Program-made: the position numbers and the translations under genes
The notes under the pieces: model-generated
What the model was told of the DNA's origin: nothing
Database searches by the model: none
The model's input: only the letters and a program-made list of their open reading frames with translations
Origin: Zygnema cylindricum
Lineage: Eukaryota > Streptophyta > Zygnematophyceae > Zygnematales > Zygnemataceae
Reading direction: 5' to 3'
Assembly (NCBI GenBank): GCA_037447655.1
Contig: JBBHKE010003546.1
Location: 1 to 64,000 of the forward strand
DNA length: 64,000 nt
Shown here: positions 46,701 through 59,100 of the stretch, one piece after another
Layout: each line of letters begins with the position of its first letter
How positions within the stretch are numbered: the first letter of the stretch is position 1

Positions 46701-47919
46701 AAACGGTTTCTAATCGTCCAAACGTTTTTTTCTAGTTCAACCGAGTGATAACAACACTTCGTTCCGTACGTCGCGATCGGCGACGCAAAATGGGTCTCGT
46801 CGACGGCGTTCGTCCACGTTCACTATTTGCGGAATCCCGGCCATGTTCCTTGGTCTTGTCATCGTACGGAATTCTCCGCAGTCCGTTCATGAGAAAGGTT
46901 CGCCAATATCCCAGACACTCAAATATTACGATCGGACGGTTGAGATTTACTTCTTCAAATATGGCGTCCTGTCCGTTCGATTGCGTCTTGCTTATTTAAA
47001 CTTGCGAAACCTTGGAAAGTGCAATATTGCATTGCCAAGACTGGCTCTGGTTCTGTGAATCGGAATTTACAATTCTAATAATCTGTTGCATATTTTTCTT
47101 TGCTGTACTCCGCCGATATTGACATTTTGCCGTCGCCCTGCATGATAGCGGCATTCACTTTTCTTGCAGGGTTTCAGCCAGTCATTTTTTTGTCGACATC
47201 TTTCCTTGCTGTTGATACTTGCAGCGAATCGCATACTAATCAAATGGTTAACAATATGACGTAAAGAAAGTTGACACAACAGTTTTAAAGGAACTACTGT
47301 GCTAAGCTTTAGGAGAACAGGAGAGCAGACGGTATTCCAGCATTAGAAAACTATTGCAGTGGATTGCGTAAGAAGAAGATATCCAGTATATGCCGAGATG
47401 CTGGGAAATGCATGCAAAGCAGTGACTAGGAGGCTTCATAAATTTAGTTGTTAGTCAGTGAGACCAATAGTGAAGCAGCGCAGCATTTTTGTTGCTTGTT
47501 TTCAAGACACGGTCAACAAGTACAAAGAGCTGCAGCACTACAGTTCATATTTTCAGATGTCAGTTGGTGGACGTTCTAAAGTCTCAAAAACCTTGTAGTC
47601 GGCCAGACTACATGGAACTGCATATTGACGTGTGGCATGCATCAAGTATGTTTTGAAAAGGCGAAATCTTGATGCTGGGAATCCACAAAATATATTTAAG
47701 CAACGAACTTCTTAAATTAACCTAGCTGTTACTAAGGAATAAAAATTTGGAGCACAAAAACTGAGGGCAAAGACTGTTCTCTCTAAGCTTAGTTATTGTT
47801 TGTCTTTCTTTCGTTAAAACTTTCAGTAGCAGTAGGTATAAATAGTGACGTCCGTGAAACCATCGTTTTTCTCAGCTATGTCATTTTTTCCAGCAAACAG
47901 CGGGTTCAAGAAGTTGAGG
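43716..47919. other. Intergenic, AT-rich, no supported gene
   Basis: Sequence with many poly-T runs and only shadow frames. Lone right ends of the TA-MITE family occur at 44671-44682 (ATTCACGGTGTA) and 45928-45937 (CCACGGTGTA). A strong hairpin lies at 45365-45421. A GC-richer stretch at 46745-47000, with CCGTACGTCGCGATCGG and GATCGGACGGTTGAG, probably belongs to the promoter or 5' end of the PRD3-like gene. A 114-codon minus frame at 45276-45620 is unrecognised. Confidence 0.5.
45365..45421. repeat. Hairpin: 23-bp inverted repeat with 11-nt loop
   Basis: Left arm starts CCAGTGTCTGGCTAG (45365-45387) and right arm ends CTAGCCACACACTGG (45399-45421). They pair at 21 of 23 positions across the loop ATTGTTTTCAA. 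The stem is short for a plant microRNA precursor. It may be a small-RNA source or a palindrome remnant. Confidence 0.7.
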
Positions 47920-50472
47920 ATGAATCGCCCAGACATACCTGGGATTCCGCGCTACTTTCCGGCACAAAGGTAAAGCCAATAAAGCCAAAAAGCTGCTGAA
48001 CTAAGATATTCTGGAATATTTAAGATAATCCGGAAAGGATTTCGAAGGATTACCGAATGGTACTCCATCTCTATACTACTGTGATGTATTGCTGATCCAG
48101 AGCTTATTTTTGTTGTGCTGGAGTGAGTGGTTGCCGATCACTGTTAAGAAGAAAAAAAACCAGTGATATGCCATTTTACGTTTGTGTTTATTGTCTCCAG
48201 AGCGGCTGCAGGACAATCCCGAATGTCACAATACCAAGGCAATTCAGAAATGTTTGGAGAAAGCAATAGTGCAAATGTTCAACATCATCCAAGGAGCTCT
48301 GGCAGCACTTTAACTTATAGCCAACAATCAGTGTCTCAGGGTCTAACTCAGTCACAGGGCACTCCATTTTCACAAAACTCACAGGATGATCAGCCCAGTA
48401 CTTCTGAGGTATATAGTAAAAATTCACTCCGTCCTTGGTTTTACTCACTTGTTGCCATTCAGATTGCGTTTTTTGTTTTACCAGATTATGTTTTAGTTGC
48501 AGTAGCAAGACAATGCGAAGGATTTTTTTTGTGTCGGGAAGGTGAAAGCTATCAAGATTCACGCTCAAGTTTTCTTTATCTATGCTCAGATATAGATCAT
48601 AGGTTGCTCACTCTATTCACCTATCTGTTTCATGATCGCTTTAATCTGACATAGAGTCACCTGTAATTCATTTGTTACTTTTGATTCTGTATGTGTTTGT
48701 AGGCACTTGGCCGTCCAAAGGATGCCAGTCTTCGCAAACTTCTTCCTCATTTAGCAGCTTATATAACTGCACATTCTGGAGGCTCTAAGCCCGACATGGA
48801 CAGCAAGTCAGCTCAAAAGCCAGTGGCGTCATCAAGTCAAGCGACATCATCCGGTGGCAACAGCAGTAAGCCTTGTATGTCATACACGACTAGTTCTTCT
48901 ATAATGCCTAATTTTGTCCGCAAACAGTATTCTAATTCAAACTTGGAAGTTGATGACCAGAAAATGTGATTTGTGATTACTTTGAAATTTTTGCATGCGA
49001 ATCATGCTACCTAATCAAGACAAAATTATCATCGTCTTATTGGTACAGCTAAAATTTCTTGTTTTCTTTTCTTAATGTCATGCGCAAGCTTTTAACACAC
49101 AGCACGGATTCACCAGCAGTGTGCTTTCTGTTTCGGGCAGTTTTCTTACTGTCTCTGGCCTTTATAGTCTACCTTATTTTCTCCATTGTTAAATATTGCA
49201 ACAGGCTCGCAGTGCATCGATTTGCAACAATCATTAGATGGATTCAGCAGCCAGTTTGCCGATATGGGCACTCAGTTGTCTACGCTCCATGCTGAGTTGG
49301 AGCAGGTGAAGAAATCCGTGATAAAAACTCGTGCAACAGGTAAATAATAGCTCGTTTTGGCTGCCTTTTTTTTCAAGTTTCCCTGTTACCAAGCAATATG
49401 GCTCATTTTTTGCTCGTTGCTTGAAAAATATTTTCAGGACAGGATTTCGAGGAGGAAATCAAAGAGCAGCTTAATCATCAGACTAAGCTCCTGAAGTCTA
49501 TAGTAAGTGCAGTAACTTTCAATTCTTTTCCAAAGGACAATAGATCTGACAAGGATGTGGTATGTTTTTTACGTGAATGCACTTTTTCTTACCCAACTTC
49601 TTTTTGAACAATGATGCACCCCTTCTTAGCTGGAAGCATATAGCAGCGAAGGTCGAATAGAGACTAGGACTTTCCAAAAGCATTCCAGTGCAGACGAACC
49701 TGTCCAAAGAGAAAATGTACTGATAGTAGACTCGGGTTAGAGAGCATAGCACCCTTTTCATGTCTCTTCCATGTACGAGTTTGGCCTAGTCTTCATTGAG
49801 CTGTCATTTCACTCAAAGAAATGTTTCACATGGCGTGCCTCAGATGAACAACGAGGGAGCTGTATCTGATCAGCTGAGTGACGCATTTAAGAAAATACAG
49901 AAGCTGGTGTCAAAAGAGCTCAACCAATTTTCAGACGACATAAATGATCAGCTTCAAAGAAGTGTGAAGGCAAGCTCTTTCGCCGTTGATTTTGGAACAG
50001 TTCGTGCTTCTCATTTCTGCTTGGCCTGCCTATTTCATGTCTCCGGTATCACTTCTGCAATCAATTGTCGAACAAACCTGCATTTATTAACTTCTATAGT
50101 GACTATCTTGCACCGACTAATTCTGGTATATTTAATTCATGCAGATTTGTAGGCGTCCTATTCCGTTGGCAAAGGCGGGCTTGAATGTAGTTAACTTCGA
50201 GGAAGAAGAAGATATTTTTGGTAAGGAGTATTTACCACTATTTGCTTGAGCTTATGAGACTTACAGCGTGTTGACTTGAAATAAATTATAACATGATGCT
50301 TCTCCGTTCATTGTTCATGGCAGGGGATGGCAAGCCACAGCAGAAAATGTTGGAAATTAAGGCAATCGACGATCCTTACGACAGCCACCAACAGGATGAT
50401 GAAATATGCAAGATAATGTTAAGGGCACGTAAGAAAAGAAGACGGTCATCAACAACTGGTTCTTTTCATTGA
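47920..50472 (+). CDS. PRD3: PAIR1/PRD3-like meiotic recombination initiation protein
   Basis: Plant protein required for programmed meiotic double-strand breaks, acting with the SPO11 machinery on chromosome axes. Exons: 47920-47969, 48201-48408, 48703-48865, 49205-49339, 49438-49502, 49844-49969, 50145-50220 and 50324-50472, 972 nt = 323 aa, all in phase. Recognition rests on the N-terminal MNRPDIPGIPRYFPAQR, aligning with the rice PAIR1 start, and a Ser/Gln-rich block (YSQQSVSQGLTQSQGTPFSQ). A central coiled-coil region at about 143-207 (LDGFSSQFADMGTQLSTLHA) and the basic end LRARKKRRR at 307-315 also match. Intron 6 has a GC donor (AAG|GCAAGC at 49970). The protein is shorter than the roughly 450-490 aa angiosperm versions. 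The in-frame codons before 47920 (KKLR) leave open an upstream exon. Confidence 0.85.
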
Positions 50473-53192
50473 AACTAGAATAAGACAGCTTTACAAATGT
50501 TCTTTAATCGAAAGCCATTCTAACCATCGAAAGCCACTCAGATCAACCACAAAATTACCTGGAAATTTTGTTCATAAGTGAGGTGAACCACCTGTTTTTG
50601 ATTGGAGTAGCTAGTGTGGCTTACAAGTTTATGAAACTCAGCAGATATTGTCATATATTTATGATTCGACAGTCTTGGTTTGAAGCGAACAAGACATTCT
50701 CAAAGGAATGTAAGGGAAAGTGTACCTGTTACATAACGTGGTTGTTAGCTCCACTAAAAGAGTGGAATTGATTAATTTCGACTATTGCCTGTAATGCTGA
50801 AAGAAGTCTTCCGCAGTGTGTTGGCTGCACTTCTCCGATTGATTTTTTTTTTATTTTTTTTTTGTCAACTGATCACATAGAAATTTTTTTGAGACTCGCC
50901 ATTTTGACAAGTACCTATCCGTCCTGGCTGTGTCAACAGTGACTATCCATATTTTGTGCCATATTACATTGTTCTTTACTTAATGCTATGCCAATCTATT
51001 GGTCTTTTTCTTATAATAGTTTGGTGCTGGAACTAAAAATTATTATCTAGCATTGATGTCAAGGTCTTCTGGTTATGTTCAAGTTTTAGGTTGATAGATG
51101 ATCGAATGTTCAACCTTTTAGGTTAATCAATGATGAAAGCAAGGCGGAAATCCTGATAATTTGAATTTCATACGGGGAGCAAGTCTTACCTTGACTTGGC
51201 TTCATGGTGCACACTAAAGTTTCATGACGCTGCCTATTCCCAAGTTTATTTTCCGTTGTCCCATAGATTGCCTTTTATACTGGAAATGTGACATCAAGAT
51301 TGCAGTATGTCCAGTACTACGTCAAGACTTCTCTGTGTTTTGTTTATTAACTCGTAACAATTCAAATCATCTCTTCTCCTTCATATGTGTCCAGTTTTCA
51401 TTGGGCTCAGGATTCAGAAAGTAAAAATATTTCCCTTTTTTTGGAGCTTTGGGATCAACAATCTGACAAATGTGCAATGCGAAAAGTGAAATAAATAGCC
51501 AAGATATGTTTGCAGTGAGAACAATGAGTTTGACAGCCAATACGCAGCACAAGGACTTCCTGCTTTTTGCAAAGCAATTAGTCTTGACAAGGAATGATAA
51601 CTGTAGGGCACATTAACCGTTGAGTACAACAATTTCCACAATCTTTTTTTGTTTAATTTTGGTATAGATAAGTTCCTCTCGAAAATCTTAAGGGCCAACC
51701 TTTTACTTTATGACTTCTAGACTAGCAGTGTTTCAAAAATATGATTTGTAAAAAGAATTGTTTAAAATTACCTCGAATTTGTGAATGTTTCAAAAAATTT
51801 ATTTGTAAAAAAAACTGTTTAAAATCACCTCGAATTTGTGAAAAATGTAGCACTTGCTTTGATGCAGTAAAAATCCTCTGCATGTCGAGGAAGAATGACC
51901 TGCACTAATCACAACACATTGTTACTCGAGTTGTTGTTTTCATATGATGTAGCCAATTGGAAGGCCATCTTAAATTTCCATCGCAACCATCACAATGATA
52001 AGCAACGAGTGTGCACAGGAAAAATGAGTTCAAAGCCTGGAGAAAACGGTTACCCCAATTGAACTATACAGTGTACTGTTGTGTATGTAGAGATAAGTTC
52101 CATAAGTGACACAGAAAATATCAAGTTATGACCATGATCTATTGAAACAACACATACAACAATACACAAACTATGCATCAAATATTTATAAGTTCCCACC
52201 TAGTACTAGAATTATGTGTTATCTCAATGCTCCATAAAATGTCACACCCGCAGCTGTTCAAAACTTATTAGACCTGTACTTTTGTAAGATACTTCATCAT
52301 TGTATTAGCTATATTGCATTGTATGGTACTTGAATGTTCAACTACAATGATTTTTGCAGTTTAAAAATTTGCTGTATAATCTTCTACAACTAAGTTTGAA
52401 GATCAAACAACGCAAATGAGAAGGTTTCACATATGCTGGCTCCCTACATGATTATCATATATCTCAAAAAGGTGAAAATTGATTTTCGGTTAGAGGCTCT
52501 CAAGATACAACCCAAGTACCAGGACTTTTAGGAGATCTCGAGTTCATCTTACAAGACAATTGCCAGACAACTAGCTTGACAGAGTTTCACACAGTCAAAT
52601 GGGACTCATTTCTGAAGACTAGCGCATACTAAAAGGAAGAACAAATAAGGAAAGCCACCTATGTATATTAGGGGTCAGGTATGCGATCTGATTATGTCGC
52701 GATATTTAAATTTTAATTTACGAAGGTGTTTATTGCTCCTTTACATCTTCTTTCCCTGTAATATTGTTTTTGCGGTATTCTCAGTTTTCATAAAATTGAT
52801 TCCTATAATAGAAAGAATAACCATAGCCTTACCGAGATTAATCTACAAGCGGATACATAAACAAGATTCCGCGAAATTTTCCAACCGGCCATCAAGGCTG
52901 AATTGAGAACTACAGCGGGGATAAAGACAGAAATACCGTCCCACATAGGGAAATCCACTCCACAAGACTGTTAAAAGGGAGGATTTACCAAGCAAGGGAT
53001 TGAGAGAGATCAACATAAAGACCGAAAAGCAGGTCCAAGAAAGTAAGCAACCTTTTTTTAAGTAAACCAACAGATATTTCTCATTTTCCACGATATGTTT
53101 ATAATTTTCTCCATGTATGTGCAAACGAAATGTTACCTAACTACCGACTAGACAGCTATAAAGATTGCATAGACATAAAAAAGATACGACAC
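50473..53192. other. Convergent intergenic region between PRD3-like and DDL genes
   Basis: AT-rich. No frame resembles a protein. Contains a 57-bp tandem duplication at 51730-51843 and T runs near 50840-50860. Both genes end into this region. Confidence 0.5.
51730..51843. repeat. Two-copy tandem repeat, 57-bp period
   Basis: Copies 51730-51786 and 51787-51843 both begin GTTTCAAAAA and end CACCTCGAATTTGTG or the one-base variant, with a handful of mismatches. Confidence 0.85.
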
Positions 53193-56100
53193 CTAACTTA
53201 GACTCGCGGACTGAGGTTGTTGACGAGAAAAACGATTCAATGAATGCTCCACAAGAAAGCGGAAAAAATCTCGAGGATAAATCGGAGGATCCTCGGCCAA
53301 AGCCTGCAAGTAACAATTGAAGCTATACCCACGGGATCAGCAAACCACAATGCTTTAAAAACGGACCGACTGATAACTGAACATCAGTCACATAGGACCT
53401 CAGGCTCCAGGACAACAGTTCAAGACTGACTCTGCAATTTAAACGAAACGGGTAAGGAAAGTATGAGGGGACAAGGTGACAAAATGAAAAACCTGATGGA
53501 AAAGGACAGTCGAAGGAGTCATTCCAGGCACGGTGTTTGCCTCAATTATGATGATCTACAAAAAATGATCACAAGAACTCTAGTGAAGGCTGGAAAACTG
53601 AAACAACATAAAACATCATAATGGCAAAAATAAACTTGGCGAAAATTTCTGTGGAAATTCTGAATTAGTTACAGAAGAAGATGAGCAATCTGAAGAATTG
53701 GTTTCCCATGGAGAAGATAAAAAGGAGTCACAACAAACAAAATCGTATACATGCGTTGATAATTTCACCAAATGCTACAAAGGGCAAAGAGACTCAAGAC
53801 GTAATTGTCAAGCTAAGGAAACATCAACAATCACACCTTGAACCGAGTAATAACTTGGGCCAGTTGAAATACTTTTTAAAGCAATATGACTACGGAGCGC
53901 TTTTTGGAACATATTTTCCTAAAAAAAGAGGAGAAAGATGAAACTGTGGAGATAAAAACGAAAACTGCAAATTGACAAATCGGAGCAGAGATAAAAAACA
54001 AAACACTATACCAAAACAGACAACAAAAAAACGAAAACAGAGCAAATCCCAACTAAACACTATCAAACAGATAAAATGAAAAGCAACAACCCCACCATGA
54101 CAGAACTAGCAACTAGTACAAGAGTAGAATATACTCGAGAATTAGAAACCATCGGCCAATCTGTATCTTGCCCGAGGGAATTCGGCCCGACGATGTGTAC
54201 AGGAAAGGGACAAAAGGAGAGGGAGAGAGTGTGAAACACATTATTTAATTTAGTGGCCCATAATAAGCCACGTAACAAAACATCATTTAGTGTAGCGTCA
54301 ACACTTACATTTCACTTGCTCTAACAGCGATGGGTAGTGTACCTCGCCCATATCCGCGTGGAAGATAACATGATAAAAGATAAAAGCAAGGACACTACAT
54401 CCCCATGTCTGAGCGAGCGATAAAGAAAGAAGACAGAGACAGTACCTCGCCCGTATCTGCATGCAGAAAGGCGTCGATGCGAGCGAAGCCATCCAGGCCC
54501 AGAGCCGCAGCCACAAGAGAGATGCGACGTTTGCCCTCTCTGAAGTTCCTCCCTAGAAGTCCCAAAAGAAGCGGGGTTTGGGAACATGTGTGAAAATTCA
54601 CCTTCATCATATTAAGGGGGGGAGGGATTCCAGGGGGAATTCTCCTGGGGAGGGGGAGGGATGGGGGAGGGGAGGGAGGAGAGGGAGGTGGGGAAGGGCA
54701 TGGTAGGGGTGGGGGATGAGACAGGGGAGAGGTCAAATTAAGAGGGGGAAGGGAGGAAAGGTAGGGAGAGAAGAGGGAGAGAGGGAGAGAGAAGGGGAGA
54801 TTCCAGAGGGAGAGGGAGAGGGAGAGAGAGAGGAAGAGAGAGAGAGGGAGGGGGGGGAGAGGGAAATTAGAGAGAGAGGAAGAGGGAAAAAGAGAGGGGG
54901 AGAGAGAGAGATAGGGTGAGGTTCAATCAAAACATAATTTTTTTTGTTAAACCGTCTGTACAAAAAAGTTCAGCGTCCTGCTATACTCTATTGAAAAAGT
55001 TAAAGTAAATATACGCAACAGCGTAACAAAAAGCTATCTGTTCTGATGGAACCTCACCCTTAATAACTCTCATTTGGTCGCGGATTTTCATGACTCAAAA
55101 TTATAAATTGAGTGTTAATCACAGCATACAACCAGAAATTAGTGTTGTTAAAACTAACACCAACATAATGCTAATAATTTACCAACTTCAATAGCAATGA
55201 AAGGTGTAGCTTACTCTCAAGTGAGGCCAAGTCTCATTTGCAATCCTCTTTACAACAGGCGAGTAGTACACGAGAAACAAAAAAGTTGAAAAGGAAAACC
55301 TAATTCTTTTGTCAAAGTTTCAGAAATGAGAGTACTGGATCATTTTCTCGCTGCCAATAAGACAAAAATAAAGAAAAGACATGCCATGGTCTCACGATAA
55401 TACAGCATCCAGAAAAAATAAATCCTGCAAAGGGAGTACGACCTACCTCACAATGGAGGGTGGAGGAGGAGTCAGGTTGACACCCGTACCACCTGAAACA
55501 AAGTAAAAACACACTTACTGAGAAAAGTACAAAAAAAGACAAGTCAAAACCCTAATGATTTCCATGGCTTGGTTCTCATTGCCCAACTTAAAGAATCATT
55601 CTAGAGAAGGGACAACTTTCAATAAGCATCCATGTGAAAGAGTCTTCCGTGAGAAATCATCCTGATCTCCAATACTCAAACTCCATGAAGCTTAAACTTC
55701 AATCAAGTTGACAGCACCACAATCCTTCCTAAGTTATAAATTATCTTCGAAGCACCTTGAAATTTTTCCTCAAGGGAGAGTACGTTCTCTGTCTCTTTTA
55801 CAGTAATGCTTGGAGAGAGAGACCGCATTTCCCCTTTGTGTCCGAGAACCCCGACAGTCACCTCCACCCATCTGCTCTGACCACTCCATTGGAGACCTTG
55901 GGAGCCACTGCTGCTGATGGGGTCGGTCTCAATAAAAGGTTCCAGAAGAAGACAAGAGGGAGGAGGTACCGGCATCTCAACAATGCTCGTAAGCTGTCAA
56001 AGGAGAACAGAGTAATGTAAAAACCGGCATTATTCTTCACAACTCTATGCCTTGGAGCAGTAAATGGTGCCTTACCTTTTCTTTTCAGCTAATACACGAA

Positions 56101-59100
56101 GGAAAAACGTGAACAAATTGGAGATGCATTGTAAAGAGAAAAGAGTCTTATCGGAATTTTGGTTCAACATGCAGACCATAAATAAGAAAAAGTGTTCATA
56201 AGGACCAGCAAACAATTACTTAGTGTCAATTGCAGTGTTGTAAATCGAAGAAAACAGGAAAAAACTCCAACTTTTAAACCATTTTCTCTGTCAAGTCAAC
56301 GGGCTAAAGTCCCACCCGCTACCTTGGGTCATTTGTGACTATTTTCCATGATTTGGCAATTTTCTGGCTGTCCAATTTAGTATCACACTGCCATAAACTG
56401 CCCAATCATTGAATATGGTCATATGGGCCTCAGCTCTATGCTTACAAAGATTAATTTTTGCCAGAGCGCTAAAGTCCAAAATGTTTTTGCAACAATTTTG
56501 GCAAAAAGCATGGCGAAGACATTGACAGTCGGTAAAACATAAACACAAAGACCAATTAACAAGGGTTCAACAGCAAACTAGCTGCGATGCAGAAAAGCGT
56601 ACAAGTTTGCCAAACAAATAGAAGTAAAACAAGAAGAGATAAAGAGAGAAATCTTTATCAAAGAGATCATTATCATAAACTGATAAAAAGTGTAAAACGG
56701 CCTTGAGAGTGTTTCCAGTCCACCTTGGAGAGACTTCCAGGAAGAAGTCGAGGCAGTTTCTCACGAATGGCAGCGATATACGCTGCCAGGTCAGCAGCAC
56801 AACTGAAAGAAAAGCAAAACAAAACAGAAATAGAAAAAAAACTCATAAATACAGTGTAAAAAGGCATTATGAGTATTGTCATCGCAACTCATAGGGGAAT
56901 TACACAATCCAAATTTACCAACGTTTGTGGCAAAATGTGTGTTGAATCGTACTATTTGTACACTTTTTTGAGTATTCATATGCACGGTTAGTCACAAAAT
57001 TAACCACAAAACAAAGATAAATTTCGATTGAGTAATTCCCCTACCACTACCAGCTATAATAATAAAAAAAAGAGCTCCAAACAGCAGTTTTTTGCGGCAC
57101 AGCTCATACCACCGAAGCATCAAAGAGTTCGGTTGCTTAATGAAAAAGTCCAATAGCCATCACAAAAAGGGGATGGGCTACAGAGGTACACGACAGATTT
57201 AAACTGGAAGTTGTAAGACGTTGTGTAGCCCAGAGTTACCATATGAAGAAGACGACAAAAAACTGGTTTCTATTATTCTCAATATCCGTATCCGTAGCAC
57301 GGCAATTTCGTCTGCAACACTACTTTTGGTTCGCCTGTCATTACTACTGTTGTTGCAGAACTTTCTCCTAAACTTAGCTTATCTCTAAGAGAGAGGGACA
57401 AGTACAAGTTATAAAGTTCTGATAGTTGGTGAATATATTCAAGCAGCAAAGTCAAGAACAGCCCAGCCAAGGGATAAGCACTGTCATGAAATCTGCAGAA
57501 CCCTGAAAATCTATGGCACCACCAGGCTAATGCATGGCAAAATGTTTCGATTCACCGAAAAAACCCTGAAACAAAACACCAAATGTGTTCATAAACCACC
57601 AAAGAGAAGGACATTTTGCTACCATGAACAATTTGCTTGACTGCTAGATAACTCGAGCCGCCTGTCCATTGTCTCAACAAGAAAGCGTCAGGAAAAACCA
57701 AAAAATAGTTGGTACAAAACTTCAAATCTGAGTTCCCCACCTGAGTTTTGCCACTCCTGTGGAACACCCGTCAGACGCGGGTTTCACACAAAGAGCTGAA
57801 GCTTTCAGCTCATTGGTCAATACCTCCCACTCCTCTTTAGCCGCTGAGCTGATATTCACACTTCCCATGTTTTCCAAAGGTGACTCCAAGCCCTCGGCAA
57901 TGCCACGAGCAATGAAGTCTTCAGTACCGACAACACGTTTTGCCGCAGTGTAGACACCTTGGCTTAATAACTGGAGAAATTTTACCACAAAGAAGGAAAA
58001 AAGAGGACCATAATGAATCTGAAAGAGTGAGTCTCTGTTGCATTGAATATTCCGTGGCAATCTAAATGAATGTGATTTGGGACTTCCCTCGGATTTATCT
58101 GGGAGACATTTTCACTCACACCAAGCCACGTCTCCTTTACCAGAAACACAATCAGAAAATATTTCCCGAGCTTTCCTGAAGGGGAGAAATGTGTGAGCGC
58201 TCACATGTGTGAGTGCTTCCGCAGTTGCAACTTTGTCAATGCAAAGACAAGAAGCTTCCGAACCTGATCCTGCATCAGGTTAGGTAGACCTTTCAACACT
58301 ATTAGAATCAGAGAATAACTGGAGTAAATGCGGATTTCGTGCCAATATTACTGATTGAGAGTCGGATAGTGCGGCTCGTTTACAGCCATTCCTTAATCGG
58401 GGTTTTTAACAGTTCAATCCCCGTACAAAATTTCACTGACACATGAGTTCAAACTTTATTATGGACCAAAAGTTCAATTTCTACACCATGGACATTACGG
58501 AAATGTTGAAATATGGCCATATCGAATGGAGGGGTCATTTTGATATTCGTATCAGATACGAGAAAATGTCCCCGAAAGGCAGCATCAGAAATATACCAAG
58601 CTAAATACTCAAAAATGCCTTTATGTGTTCCCCACAGACAACAAGGAGCTTTTCAACACTGGGGAGGATTCAGCTTAATTAGTTATAAAGGACAAATGCA
58701 AAATTTGAGGATAGAAAAATGCTGGCAAAGCAACTGCATGGTGATCAACATTCGTCTTATTGTTCTCAGTCAACTTCATTAATGAAACTCTATACAAAAG
58801 TGAAAACGTTATACAGTCGAACATTACATATATGATATGTGAAGTCAAATTTTCTGGACAGTAACTGTCTGAAAGGAGGCAGAACAACATCAATCAGCTA
58901 CACTACACCCATTAGTGATATTCTTTCAAAGATATTCTTTCAAAGATAGAGGGCCTAATACTGGTAATTGAAAAAGCAACTTTTGAAACAAGTTCTTATA
59001 TCTAAAATCACATTCAAAGACAGACCTGTGAATGGTATTTCTCGCTCTTCCAGAAGTTTCTGTAGAGTGCCATCTTCCCCAATGCCTCCATGAACTGCCA

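Noticed and set aside
54395-54963. Pro/Ser- and Arg/Glu-rich ORFs on both strands
   Set aside because: They are translations of the homopurine tract. Only 54446-54539 on the minus strand is real DDL coding sequence.
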